64,000 bases of DNA from the NCBI GenBank assembly GCA_041392765.1, contig JAWKLL010000003.1, positions 124,001 to 188,000 of the forward strand, given 5' to 3'. The translations under genes and the position numbers were made by a program. Shown here piece after piece: positions 11,707 through 20,587 of the stretch (its first letter is position 1; the number at the start of each line of letters is the position of its first letter). This DNA is from Lewinella sp041392765 (GTDB lineage: Bacteria > Bacteroidota > Bacteroidia > Chitinophagales > Saprospiraceae). The notes below the pieces were generated by a model that worked only from the letters and a program-made list of their open reading frames with translations, did no database searches and was not told the origin of the DNA.

Positions 11707-12096
11707 ATGGCAGATCAATGCAATATTAAAAGGTGGGACTTGCTTAAAGGGCGCTTGAAAAATGTACCTGCTACAAGTTTTTCAGACTGGTGGGCAGCGC
11801 ATCCTACGGTTTTGCTTATTGATTGCCGCCGGGCTGATGAACATCAGGCGGTACACCTTGAAGGGAGTGTGAACATCGATTATCTCGCCTATAGTTTTTG
11901 GGATGAAATTGAGAAGTTGCCCCGTGATGGTTGCTACTTGCTTTATTGCAATACCTCGCGGAGAAGCACCCGTGCCTGTACGCTTATGCAAAATGCAGGT
12001 TATGAACAAACGTTCAACTTGGATGGAGGGCTGAAAGCTTGGAAAGAAAAGGTAGGGGATATCATTTTTGAAAAAGCAGTAGTGCGCAAAAAGTAA
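11707..12096 (+). CDS. Rhodanese-like domain protein
   Basis: A single-domain rhodanese of 129 residues. The family moves a sulfane sulfur from a donor to an acceptor through a persulfide on the active-site cysteine. The catalytic Cys81 sits in the loop CNTSRRS, followed by the helix STRACTLMQNAGY and the conserved LDGGLKAW near the end. The DCRRADEHQAVHLEGSVNI segment is the usual CH2A region. No signal peptide is visible, so it is probably cytoplasmic. It begins 9 bases after the TPR lipoprotein gene, and a strong hairpin terminator starts at its stop codon. The natural substrate is not evident. Confidence 0.88.
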   Translation: MADQCNIKRWDLLKGRLKNVPATSFSDWWAAHPTVLLIDCRRADEHQAVHLEGSVNIDYLAYSFWDEIEKLPRDGCYLLYCNTSRRSTRACTLMQNAGYEQTFNLDGGLKAWKEKVGDIIFEKAVVRKK

Positions 12097-12125
12097 GAGC
12101 AACGGGTTCGACCCGCTGCTCTTTT
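12095..12125 (+). terminator. Intrinsic terminator after rhodanese gene
   Basis: AAGAGCA and TGCTCTT flank an inner CGGGT/ACCCG stem with a TCG loop (one A-C mismatch). Four T's close the 3' arm. It overlaps the stop codon. Confidence 0.85.
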
Positions 12126-12269
12126 CAAAGGGATAACTTTTTTGCCTTTTGTCAAACGAAGGCTTTAACTGTTTACACAAAACTTCCATGTGATATAGGG
12201 AGGATTGTGTAGTGTTCGTGGGATTACGTCACTCGTAAAAGTGTAAAAAGTACCAAACCGAAAAAATTT

Positions 12270-12298
12270 GAAAGGGTATTTATATTATATACCCTTTC
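12270..12298 (+). promoter_or_regulatory. AT-rich leader hairpin upstream of metallo-hydrolase gene
   Basis: A perfect 10 bp inverted repeat, GAAAGGGTAT / ATACCCTTTC, with a 9 nt AT loop lies 48 bases before the start at 12347. Its symmetry would suit an operator or a 5' leader structure; I see no homology to a known riboswitch. Confidence 0.35.
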
Positions 12299-12346
12299 GC
12301 CCCTTACATACCCCCTTTGGACGGGAGGTAACAGAAAAGTCACAAT

Positions 12347-13114
12347 ATGAGAGTCACTTTTTTAGGTAGTGGCACTTCGCAAGGGGTTCCCGTCATTGGA
12401 TGCACTTGTGAGGTTTGTCGCTCAAAGGATGCACGAGATCAGCGCCTTAGGGTGTCGGTGCATATCGCTTATGAAGGTCTTAGCATGGTGATAGATGCCG
12501 GGCCGGATTTTCGGGCGCAACTACTACGAGCAGGGATTACCGATGTGGATGCTATTTTATTGACCCACGAACACAACGACCACGTTATTGGCTTGGATGA
12601 TGTACGCCCGCTCATGTTTCGCATGGAACGCCCTATGCCACTGTACGCCACCCCGAAAGTATTAAGGGAGATTGAAACGCGGTTTTCGTACGCATTTGTG
12701 GCGGAGCCTTATCCCGGAGCGCCCCAGTTTGCTACGCATGCCATTGAGCAGGATACGCCTTTTGAGGTGGGCGGAATAACGGTCGTGCCTGTTTCCTACT
12801 GGCATGGTCTATTGCCTGTGACTGGCTTCCGAATCCGCGATTTCGCTTACCTGACAGATATAAAGACGATAGACCCCGTGCAAATAGATAAGTTACAAGG
12901 TTTGCAAACGCTTGTGATTAGTGCTTTACAGAAAGGCCCGCATCACAGCCATGCCAATTTAGCGGAAGCATTGGACTTGATAAAGCACATTCAACCTGCC
13001 CAAGCGTGGCTCACCCACATCAGCCATAGAATGGGGTTGCATGACGACGTGGAAAAGGAACTGCCCCCAGGGGTGGGATTGGCTTATGATGGATTGATAT
13101 TGGAGATAGGGTGA
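12347..13114 (+). CDS. PhnP-like MBL-fold metallo-hydrolase
   Basis: A 255-residue metallo-beta-lactamase-fold hydrolase of the PhnP/RNase Z-like branch, whose members cleave phosphodiesters such as cyclic nucleotides. The start MRVTFLGSGTSQGVPVIGC is the classic PhnP-like N-terminus, with a CTCEVC cysteine pair at 19-24 that may bind structural zinc. The metal ligands are HEHNDH at 74-79, an Asp in the DIKTID region, and C-terminal His residues (HHSHAN, LTHISHRMG). Cytoplasmic. It runs convergently toward ettA. No phn genes are nearby, so its substrate here is not known. Confidence 0.87.
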   Translation: MRVTFLGSGTSQGVPVIGCTCEVCRSKDARDQRLRVSVHIAYEGLSMVIDAGPDFRAQLLRAGITDVDAILLTHEHNDHVIGLDDVRPLMFRMERPMPLYATPKVLREIETRFSYAFVAEPYPGAPQFATHAIEQDTPFEVGGITVVPVSYWHGLLPVTGFRIRDFAYLTDIKTIDPVQIDKLQGLQTLVISALQKGPHHSHANLAEALDLIKHIQPAQAWLTHISHRMGLHDDVEKELPPGVGLAYDGLILEIG

Positions 13115-13353
13115 AGTGCCACAATCGAAATGCGGTGGCATAAGCCCGCAGCAGGGACAGCAGCGGTATGGCCGATGATAGTGGTGGGCATTACACACAT
13201 CGGTGGCATTACGATGCGAAACACAAAAACTCCCTATGAGGAAAAGGCCATAATAGCGTATGGCCCGGCTCCGGCTGGTAGCAAGGCATGTATGCTTTAT
13301 CGCAAAACGCTTGACTACCAGCTGGGGGCTGCCCAAATAAAAATCTCCCCACG
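13115..13353. other. Convergent intergenic region
   Basis: No gene is supported between the convergent metallo-hydrolase and ettA genes. It holds an imperfect inverted repeat (CTGGTAGCAAG near 13275 against CTTGACTACCAG near 13310), a likely shared terminator. A GC-rich stretch at 13132-13194 resembles 47709-47765 downstream of the SprB-like gene. Confidence 0.5.
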
Positions 13354-15033
13354 TTACCGGTTGATGACGTTTTTGAAACGGGGTCTTTTGGGCGTGGCGT
13401 TGCCTAGTTTTTCCTTTTTCATCTCTTCGTACTGGGAATAATTACCTTCGAAGAAAACCACCTCGGCTTCGTCCTCAAAGGAAAGGATGTGGGTAGCTAA
13501 TCGGTCGATGAACCAACGGTCGTGAGAGATGACGAGCACGCAACCCGCGAAATTATCGAGAGCATCTTCCAACGCGCGCAGGGTGTTTACGTCAATGTCG
13601 TTGGTAGGTTCGTCTAATAGCAGTACGTTGCCTCCTTCGCGGAGTGTCATAGCCAAGTGTAGGCGATTTCGCTCACCACCCGACAGTACGCCCACCTTTT
13701 TTTGCTGGTCGCTGCCACCGAAGTTGAATCGGCTGAGGTAAGCCCGGGCATTGATGGTTGTGTTGCCGATTTCGATATTGTCGAGACCTCCAGAGATGAC
13801 ATCATAGACGGATTTTTCACCGTTTTGGAGTTCTTTGTGCGACTGATCCACGTAGGAAAGCTTGACGGTATCGCCCTTGCGAATAGTGCCACTGTCGGGC
13901 GTTTCTTCGCCCATAATCATGCGGAAAAGGGTACTTTTACCTACGCCGTTGGGGCCGATAATGCCCACGATGGCGTTTTTGGGGATACTGAAGTTGAGGT
14001 TTTCAAATAAGATGCGGTCGCCAAAACGCTTGGAAACACTGTCTATGTCAATGACCACATCGCCAAGGCGAGGGCCAGCGGGGATGAAAATTTCAAGTTT
14101 AGCTTCTTTTTCTTTGGTTTCTTCACCTGCGAGTTTGTCGTAAGCACTCAAACGTGCTTTGCCTTTGGCTTGGCGAGCCTTGGGTGCCATGCGTATCCAC
14201 TCCAACTCTCGTTCCAGCGTTTTCTTTCGCTTGGATTCGGTCTTCTCTTCTTGGGCGAGACGGTTGGATTTTTGTTCCAACCAGGTAGAGTAGTTCCCTT
14301 CCCAGGGGATACCTTCACCGCGGTCGAGTTCGAGAATCCATCCGGCTACGTTGTCGAGGAAGTAGCGGTCGTGTGTGACGGCTATCACGGTGCCGGGGAA
14401 GCTTTGGAGGAATTGCTCCAGCCAGTGTACAGATTCCGCATCTAAGTGGTTGGTAGGTTCGTCCAACAGCAAAATATCGGGATTGCTGAGCAGGAGTCGA
14501 GCCAATGCCACACGCCGGCGTTCCCCTCCTGAAAGGACTTTTACGGGCGCATCGTCGGGCGGGCAGCGGAGTGACTCTAAGGCCGTGTTCACCTTGTTGT
14601 CCAATTCCCACGCATTGAGATGGTCGAGTTGCTCCATCAATTGCCCCTGTTTTTCGATGAGCTTGTTCATCTCATCGTCGCTCATGGGTTCGGCAAACTT
14701 GAGGTTGATGTCCTCATAGGCTTTCATCAGGTCAACGATTTCCTGCACGCCTTCTTCCACCACCTCACGGACGGTTTTGTTTTCGTCCAATTCAGGCTCC
14801 TTATCGAGCATACCTATTTTGTAGGTACCATCGAAGGTGATGCGCCCTTGATAGTTGGGGTCTTTACCCGCGATGATCTTGAGGAGCGTGGACTTTCCCG
14901 CTCCGTTGAGACCCAATACACCGATTTTGGCACCGTAAAAGAAGCTGAGCCAGATGTTATTGAGTACTTTTTTGCCGGAGGAAAAGGTCTTGGAGACACC
15001 CTCCATGGAAAATATGATCTTGTGATCTGCCAT
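13354..15033 (-). CDS. ettA: Energy-dependent translational throttle protein EttA (ABC-F ATPase)
   Basis: A cytoplasmic ABC-F ATPase of 559 residues, the usual EttA length, which binds the ribosomal E site and gates the first steps of elongation according to ATP supply. It has two ATPase cassettes and no membrane segments. Cassette 1 shows Walker A GLNGAGKST (41-49), signature LSGGERRRVALA and Walker B DILLLDEPTNHLD. Cassette 2 shows GPNGVGKST, LSGGERNRLHLA and LLLDEPTNDID. The arm and linker region with RMAPKARQAKGKARL lies between them. It is 30 bases downstream of yjjX on the same strand and may share its transcript. Confidence 0.95.
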   Translation of the reverse strand: MADHKIIFSMEGVSKTFSSGKKVLNNIWLSFFYGAKIGVLGLNGAGKSTLLKIIAGKDPNYQGRITFDGTYKIGMLDKEPELDENKTVREVVEEGVQEIVDLMKAYEDINLKFAEPMSDDEMNKLIEKQGQLMEQLDHLNAWELDNKVNTALESLRCPPDDAPVKVLSGGERRRVALARLLLSNPDILLLDEPTNHLDAESVHWLEQFLQSFPGTVIAVTHDRYFLDNVAGWILELDRGEGIPWEGNYSTWLEQKSNRLAQEEKTESKRKKTLERELEWIRMAPKARQAKGKARLSAYDKLAGEETKEKEAKLEIFIPAGPRLGDVVIDIDSVSKRFGDRILFENLNFSIPKNAIVGIIGPNGVGKSTLFRMIMGEETPDSGTIRKGDTVKLSYVDQSHKELQNGEKSVYDVISGGLDNIEIGNTTINARAYLSRFNFGGSDQQKKVGVLSGGERNRLHLAMTLREGGNVLLLDEPTNDIDVNTLRALEDALDNFAGCVLVISHDRWFIDRLATHILSFEDEAEVVFFEGNYSQYEEMKKEKLGNATPKRPRFKNVINR

Positions 15034-15063
15034 GTTTTGAATGTAGGAGTTTGATGATGTGGT

Positions 15064-15612
15064 CTATAAATAATGTGCCTTTTCAGGATAGAGCGCTGGT
15101 TTGAGGAAGGGGATCAGGGCGAGGATCACCGCTGGTACATAGAACCGCTTGCGATCAATGACACCGTCGGTAAGTAATCCGGAGGAGCCGCCAGTTTGCT
15201 TGGAATTATCCACCCCAAAGACGATATCGTCGGCATGCCCCAGTTCGTACCCCTGGTGAACAAGCTCCGCTACTTTGGGAGGGAGGTAGAACCCGGCAGT
15301 ACGAGCTTTGCCAAACTGCGTAGCGGACTGCACCAACACCCATGCCATCACTTCCATTTCCTGCCCGTGGTCAATGTTGCCACCTTCTATGCCTACCCAG
15401 TAGTCGGCATCGGGGTGATATTTGCGGGCTGCTTGCAAGCGATTCCATGCGCCTTGCCAAGTTTCGTCGCTTCCTATGGGTTGGTCGTTGACACCAGATA
15501 GGGCACTCACCCCTCTTGCCTCAAACACTTCGTTAGGAAACATTTCCTGAAAACCAGCTAATGCAGCTTCTACTTTCACAGGATTGGTAGAGGCAACAAT
15601 GATTTGTTTCAT
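15064..15612 (-). CDS. yjjX: Inosine/xanthosine triphosphatase (YjjX/DUF84 family)
   Basis: A house-cleaning NTPase of 182 residues that hydrolyses non-canonical purine nucleoside triphosphates such as ITP and XTP and keeps them out of nucleic acids. Family landmarks are the N-terminal IVASTNPVKVEAALAGF (nucleotide-binding loop), GVNDQPIGSDETWQGAWNR, and DYWVGIEGG with the acidic Glu. The end LLTDGVIDRKRFYVPAVILAL also fits YjjX. No signal peptide; cytoplasmic. It lies 30 bases upstream of ettA on the same strand. The 248-base gap to the divergent gene at 15861 is AT-rich and probably holds promoters for both, but I found no clean TAnnTTTG there. Confidence 0.9.
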   Translation of the reverse strand: MKQIIVASTNPVKVEAALAGFQEMFPNEVFEARGVSALSGVNDQPIGSDETWQGAWNRLQAARKYHPDADYWVGIEGGNIDHGQEMEVMAWVLVQSATQFGKARTAGFYLPPKVAELVHQGYELGHADDIVFGVDNSKQTGGSSGLLTDGVIDRKRFYVPAVILALIPFLKPALYPEKAHYL

Positions 15613-15860
15613 AAACAGTTTACTATCCTGCGGTAAAAATAGACATTAATTCCTTGATTTTTCCATCTTTTGCGGCAATGAACGTACCTATAGCTATCCT
15701 TCGCATTGACAAAGAGTTGTGAATTTATGTATTATAAAACAGGCTATTTTATTTAGATTAATTTTTAATTATTAAATAAATTCAAAAATAATGACTGAAA
15801 ATTATTGATAATAAAAAATTTACAAGCTACATTTAGTTCTGAAAAAAACATGGATGTAAC

Positions 15861-17657
15861 GTGAAAGCAACCGACGTAAATGACCCCGAATATTACCACA
15901 AGGTGGTGGACTGCCAGTATGCTTGTCCGGCGCATACACCTGTGCCGGAATATATCAGGCTGATTGCAGCAGAACGGTATGCAGATGCCTATATGGTCAA
16001 TTGGGAATCCAATGTGTTTCCCGGTATATTAGGTAGGACGTGCGACCGCCCTTGTGAACCCGCTTGCAGAAGAGGACGGGTAGAGGAAAAACCCGTGGCC
16101 ATCTGCCGATTGAAAAGGGTAGCAGCCGATTTCAAAGGCGATATTAGCGACCGTATTCCGCAAGGCCCCTTTCCTGCTAATGGCAAGAAAGTAGCACTCA
16201 TCGGAGGTGGTCCGGCCTCGCTGACAGTAGCCCGAGATTTGGCACCCCTTGGCTACGAGTTGCACTTGTACGATGAGTGGCATAAAGCGGGGGGCATGAT
16301 GCGGACGCAGATACCGTCTTTCCGCCTGCCTGAAGCGGTGTTGGATGAAGAAGTGGGGTATGTGTTGAATATGGGCATACATACGCATTTTAATCACTAT
16401 GTTTCCAGTTTGGAAAATGAAATATTGGCCAAGGACTACAATGCTGTTTTCATTGGCACGGGTGCCCCAAAAGGAAAAGACTTAGCTATACCGGGGCGTT
16501 TAGAAGCTGGAAGCCGTGTACATATAGGCGTGGAGTTTTTGGCCAATGTGGCTTTTGAGCACACTACGTCTATTGGTAAAAAAGTGATTGTGCTGGGCGG
16601 AGGGAATACGGCTATGGATTGCTGCCGAACAGCCCGACGAATAGGGGGAGAGTCGGTTACCGTAGTGGTACGCAGCCCCTTCAAGGACATGAAGGCTTCT
16701 CCTTGGGAAATTGAAGATGCTCAGATGGAAGACATACCCATCCTCAATAATATGCCTCCCAAGGCTTTTGTGGTAGAAGATGGCATCCTCAAAGGGATGA
16801 TGTTTGGTAAGGTAGCAGCACAGTACGACGCGGATGGGCGGAGAACCTTGGTGCCAACCGGGGAGCCGGATGTGTTCATCCCAGCAGATGATGTCATTAT
16901 CGCTATCGGCCAAGACAATGCCTTTCCGTGGATAGAGCGGCACGTAGGAATTGAGTTTGGTAATTGGGAATTACCGGTGCTCAATAAAACAACGCTCCAG
17001 TCCACGCTGCCTCATGTGTTTTTTGGGGGCGATGCAGCCTTTGGCCCAGAAAATGTGATTACCGCTGCTGCACAAGGGCATCAAGCGGCGGTTTCCATCC
17101 ATCTTTTTTGTGAGGGGTTAGATTTGGAAAAAGACCGGCCTGCCCCTTTTACCAACCTGTACAGGCAGAAAATGGGTATTCACGAATGGATGTACGACAG
17201 TCCTGTGGTGGAAGACCCCCGCTATGCGGTTCCGCATGAAAAGAAAGACAAGACACTCCGCGATCGTAGAGTAGAGGTAGAACTGGGATTCAATAAGGAC
17301 AAAGCCTTCAAGGAAGCGCAACGCTGCCTGAATTGCGATGTGATGACGGTGTTTGATTTCAACCTTTGTATTGAATGTGATGCTTGTATGGATGTTTGCC
17401 CAACCGACTGCATCACCTTCACCACTAATGGGGAAGAAGAAGAATTACGGTCACGGCTGCGGGTGCCAGCCCTCAATACTACTCAGGACTTGCTGGTGTC
17501 TGAACCACTGAAAACACAGCGGGTGATGATAAAAGATGAAGATATGTGTCTGCATTGCGGGTTGTGTGCCGAGCGTTGTCCTACTGCCGCTTGGGATATG
17601 CAGAAGTATCTATTCAGTGTGACAAAGGCGTACCAAATGCCGGCTTGTTGTGTATAA
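15861..17657 (+). CDS. GltD-like FAD/NAD(P) oxidoreductase fused to ferredoxin domain
   Basis: About 598 residues joining a glutamate-synthase-small-subunit-like flavoprotein to a C-terminal 2x[4Fe-4S] ferredoxin domain. The N-terminal cysteine-rich motif (CQYACPAHTPVPEY, then CDRPCEPACRRG) is that of GltD. FAD binds at VALIGGGPASLTVARDLA (about 112-129) and NAD(P) at VIVLGGGNTAMDCCRTARRIG (about 240). The clusters are ligated by CIECDACMDVCP and CLHCGLCAERCP. It heads an operon with korA and korB, so it probably passes electrons between ferredoxin and NAD(P)H for that enzyme. GTG at 15861 is the only in-frame start; an ATG at 15850 would join if one base were missing near 15860. The last ten residues may be affected by a frame error. 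Confidence 0.85.
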   Translation: MKATDVNDPEYYHKVVDCQYACPAHTPVPEYIRLIAAERYADAYMVNWESNVFPGILGRTCDRPCEPACRRGRVEEKPVAICRLKRVAADFKGDISDRIPQGPFPANGKKVALIGGGPASLTVARDLAPLGYELHLYDEWHKAGGMMRTQIPSFRLPEAVLDEEVGYVLNMGIHTHFNHYVSSLENEILAKDYNAVFIGTGAPKGKDLAIPGRLEAGSRVHIGVEFLANVAFEHTTSIGKKVIVLGGGNTAMDCCRTARRIGGESVTVVVRSPFKDMKASPWEIEDAQMEDIPILNNMPPKAFVVEDGILKGMMFGKVAAQYDADGRRTLVPTGEPDVFIPADDVIIAIGQDNAFPWIERHVGIEFGNWELPVLNKTTLQSTLPHVFFGGDAAFGPENVITAAAQGHQAAVSIHLFCEGLDLEKDRPAPFTNLYRQKMGIHEWMYDSPVVEDPRYAVPHEKKDKTLRDRRVEVELGFNKDKAFKEAQRCLNCDVMTVFDFNLCIECDACMDVCPTDCITFTTNGEEEELRSRLRVPALNTTQDLLVSEPLKTQRVMIKDEDMCLHCGLCAERCPTAAWDMQKYLFSVTKAYQMPACCV

Positions 17658-17688
17658 ACAATACTGATAACGCTTCAAATTATTTCCT

Positions 17689-19528
17689 GTGGAAATTATC
17701 AATGATATGGTGGTTCGCTTTGCCAATGTGAATGGTACTGGCTCGGCCAGTGCGAACAATCTTTTTGCTAAGGCTATCTTTAGAATGGGGATTCCCGTGA
17801 CACCCAAGAACATCTTTCCTTCCAATATTCAGGGGTTGCCAACGTGGTATGAGGTAATGCATTAGCAAAGACGGATACTTAGGCAGAAGGGAAGGCGTAG
17901 ATATTATGGTGGGGGTAAATCCACAAAGCATTGCTAAGGATATCGCATCGGTTAAAGCTGGTGGATACTTTGTTTATGATAATACACGTCCGCTACATCC
18001 TGATTTGCAGCGGGGGGACATACACTTCATAGGTATCCCCATGATGCAATTGAGCATGGAGCATTACGAGCTACCCCGTTTGCAACAATTGTATAAGAAT
18101 ATCATTTATGTGGGGGCGTTGGCGGCTTTATTAAATATTGAGATGGAGGTGGTAAAAAACATCCTCCACGAGCAGTTTGCGGACAAGCCGAAACTCATCC
18201 CAGATAATTACAAGGCATTGGATTTGGGTTTTCAATACGCAATGGAACATTTTACCTGCCCGCTGCCGTACAAGGTGGCTCGTATGGATGCTTTAGGCGA
18301 TTCCATTATGATGGAAGGCAATGAGGCCACGGGGTTGGGTGCCGTATATGGTGGAGCCACCATGATGGGGTGGTACCCAATAACGCCTTCTACTTCCGTT
18401 GCTAAAGCTTTTGAGACGTATTGCAAGCAATATAGGAAGGATGCCGATGGGTTGAATCAATACGCTTTTGTGCAGGCGGAGGACGAGTTGGCGGCGATAG
18501 GTATGGTCATTGGAGCTGCTTGGAATGGGGCGCGAGCCTTTACGGCTACCAGTGGCCCGGGGGTGTCTCTTATGAGTGAATTTATTGGATTGGCGTACTT
18601 CGCCGAAATTCCAGCCACTATTGTGAACGTACAACGCGGTGGCCCTTCCACGGGAATGCCTACCCGTACCCAGCAAGCAGATATCTTGTCGTCGGTATAT
18701 GCCTCGCATGGGGATACACGTCATATAGCCCTTTTTCCCAGCACCCCCACAGAATGTTTTGAAATGATGGCTCATTGCCTCGACTTGGCAGACCGTTTTC
18801 AGACGCCTGTGTTTTTGATGACAGACCTCGATTTAGGCATGAACAGCCATCTTTGTCCTCCTCTTGTATGGGACGACCACCGACGTTATGACCGTGGAAA
18901 AGTGCTACATGCCGAAGATTTTGACCACGATATTGCATGGGGCCGCTATTTAGATAGCGACAACGATGGCATCTGTTATAGAACACTGCCGGGTACTCAC
19001 CCTACCAAGGGGGCGTTTTTCACAAGAGGTACGTCCAGAGATGAATACGCCCGCTATACGGAAGATGGCGAAACTTATGTGAGGATTGTCAATCGGTTGT
19101 TGAAAAAATGGAATACAGCCAAGGACTACGTCCCTGCGCCACGCATTATCAAATCCGGTGAGCCTACGGATGTAGGTATTGTGTTTTTTGGCACTACCCG
19201 CTATGCAGCCTTGGAAGCCATTGATATCCTGAGAGCGGAGGGGGTGGTGGTAGATGCCATGCGGATAAAAGCGGTACCCTTCAATCAGGAGGTGGGAGAT
19301 TTTATTCGCGACCACGAACAGTTGTTTATCATTGAGCAAAATAGGGATGCCCAGATGCGTACCCTGCTAATAAACGAACTAGGGGTAGATAGTAGGAAAA
19401 TGACACCTATTCTGCACTACGATGGCATGCCCATCACCGCAGATGCAATTGTGAAGGGATACTACAGCAGATTGCTACCCTGCATAACGCCCATTAATTT
19501 GTGTATTACCTTCAAAAAAGTATTATGA
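17689..19528 (+). CDS. korA: 2-oxoacid (2-oxoglutarate-type):ferredoxin oxidoreductase, gamma-alpha fusion subunit (frameshifted)
   Basis: The large subunit of a cytoplasmic enzyme that oxidatively decarboxylates a 2-oxoacid, probably 2-oxoglutarate, to its CoA ester while reducing ferredoxin. The gamma domain comes first (FANVNGTGSASANNLFAKAI, IQGLPTWYEV). The alpha domain begins about DALGDSIMMEGNEATGLGAVYGG and carries the conserved ATSGPGVSLMSEFIGLAYFAE and QRGGPSTGMPTRTQQAD segments. The frame breaks near 17858, just after WYEV. The start is uncertain: GTG at 17689 or ATG at 17707; the true start could be further upstream if another base is missing. The stop overlaps the korB start (ATGA). 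Confidence 0.88.
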
Positions 19529-20579
19529 GCTATATAAAACCATCATTCAGACACCCACACTTGGAAAAAAATGCGCTGGGCTATGTGCGGGCAGATTACG
19601 AAGGTGCTATTTCCACGTTGTGTGCGGGGTGTGGCCACGATTCCATCAGTGGCGCTATTGTGCAAGCCTGCTTCGAGCTATCCATTGCGCCCCATCAGGT
19701 AGCAAAGTTGTCGGGTATTGGTGTTCTTCTAAAACGCCTACTTATTTTCTCAACAATTCCCATGGTTTTAACTCCGTGCATGGGCGAATGCCATCGGTAG
19801 CGACAGGAGCTTACATGGTCAATCGGGATTTGATATATTTAGGTGTGTCTGGTGATGGAGATACAGCTTCTATTGGAATGGGGCAGTTTATTCATGCCGT
19901 TCGCCGCAATCTGAATATGGTTTACATTGTGATGAACAACGGGTGCTACGGCCTCACAAAAGGGCAGGATTCCGCCACAGCAGACTTGGGTTCCATCAGC
20001 CGAGCTTCGGTGTGAACGACACTTTTCAGGCGATAGACTTGTGTGGCTTGGCGCTTGAATTAGGTGCCACTTTCGTAGGGCGTAGTTTTTCTGGCGACAA
20101 GGCTACCCAGTTGATACCTATGATAAAAGCGGCGATGTCGCATCCGGGGTTGGCTTTTATTGACTGTATATCTCCTTGCGTCACATTCAATAATAACACA
20201 GATTCACCAAATCATACGATTATGTGCGAGCCCATCAAGAGGCGACGGCAACACTAGATTTCATACCCGAAGAACAAGAGATAACCGCTCATTACGATGA
20301 GGGAACAGCTGCCGTTGTCACCTTGCACGATGGTTCTACGCTACATTTGAGCAAATTGGCCACGACTGGGATCCAACAGATCGGTTTTCGGCAGTGATGC
20401 GATTGCAACGAGCAAAGCAAGAAGGTCATATTCCAACTGGCCTTTTGTATATTAATCCTAGTAGCAGGGATTTACACGAGGTGCTTCATACGTCCCAAAC
20501 ACCTTTGGTGAAACTGGGTGAGGAGGCGTTATGTCCCGGTAATGACGTATTACAGCGCATCAATGAGGGGTTTCGGTGA
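19525..20579 (+). CDS. korB: 2-oxoacid:ferredoxin oxidoreductase beta subunit (four frameshifts)
   Basis: The TPP-binding beta subunit partnering korA, about 350 residues once repaired. TPP and Mg bind in the GDGDTASIGMGQFIHAVRR...NNGCYGLTKGQ segment. Iron-sulfur ligands begin with CAGCGHD near 19620. The C-terminal part continues as FIDCISPCVTFNNNTDSTKSYDYVR and on to LQRINEGFR at 20579. Frames break at about 19721 (T for TT, restoring IGCSSKTPTYF), 20010 (G for GG, restoring SVVNDTFQ), 20206 (A for AA) and 20364 (G for GG, restoring DWDPTDRF). Each needs only one added base, and both coding strength and family sequence stay intact on each side. It converges on recJ with an 8-base gap. Confidence 0.87.
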
Positions 20580-20587
20580 AACTGAAC

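Noticed and set aside
13130..13441. A 103-codon plus-strand frame over the ettA 3' end
   Set aside because: It overlaps the conserved end of ettA and no part resembles a protein family; the shared GC-rich segment is noted as a finding instead.
18293..18775. A 160-codon minus-strand frame inside korA
   Set aside because: Opposite to conserved korA sequence, without any domain or start context.
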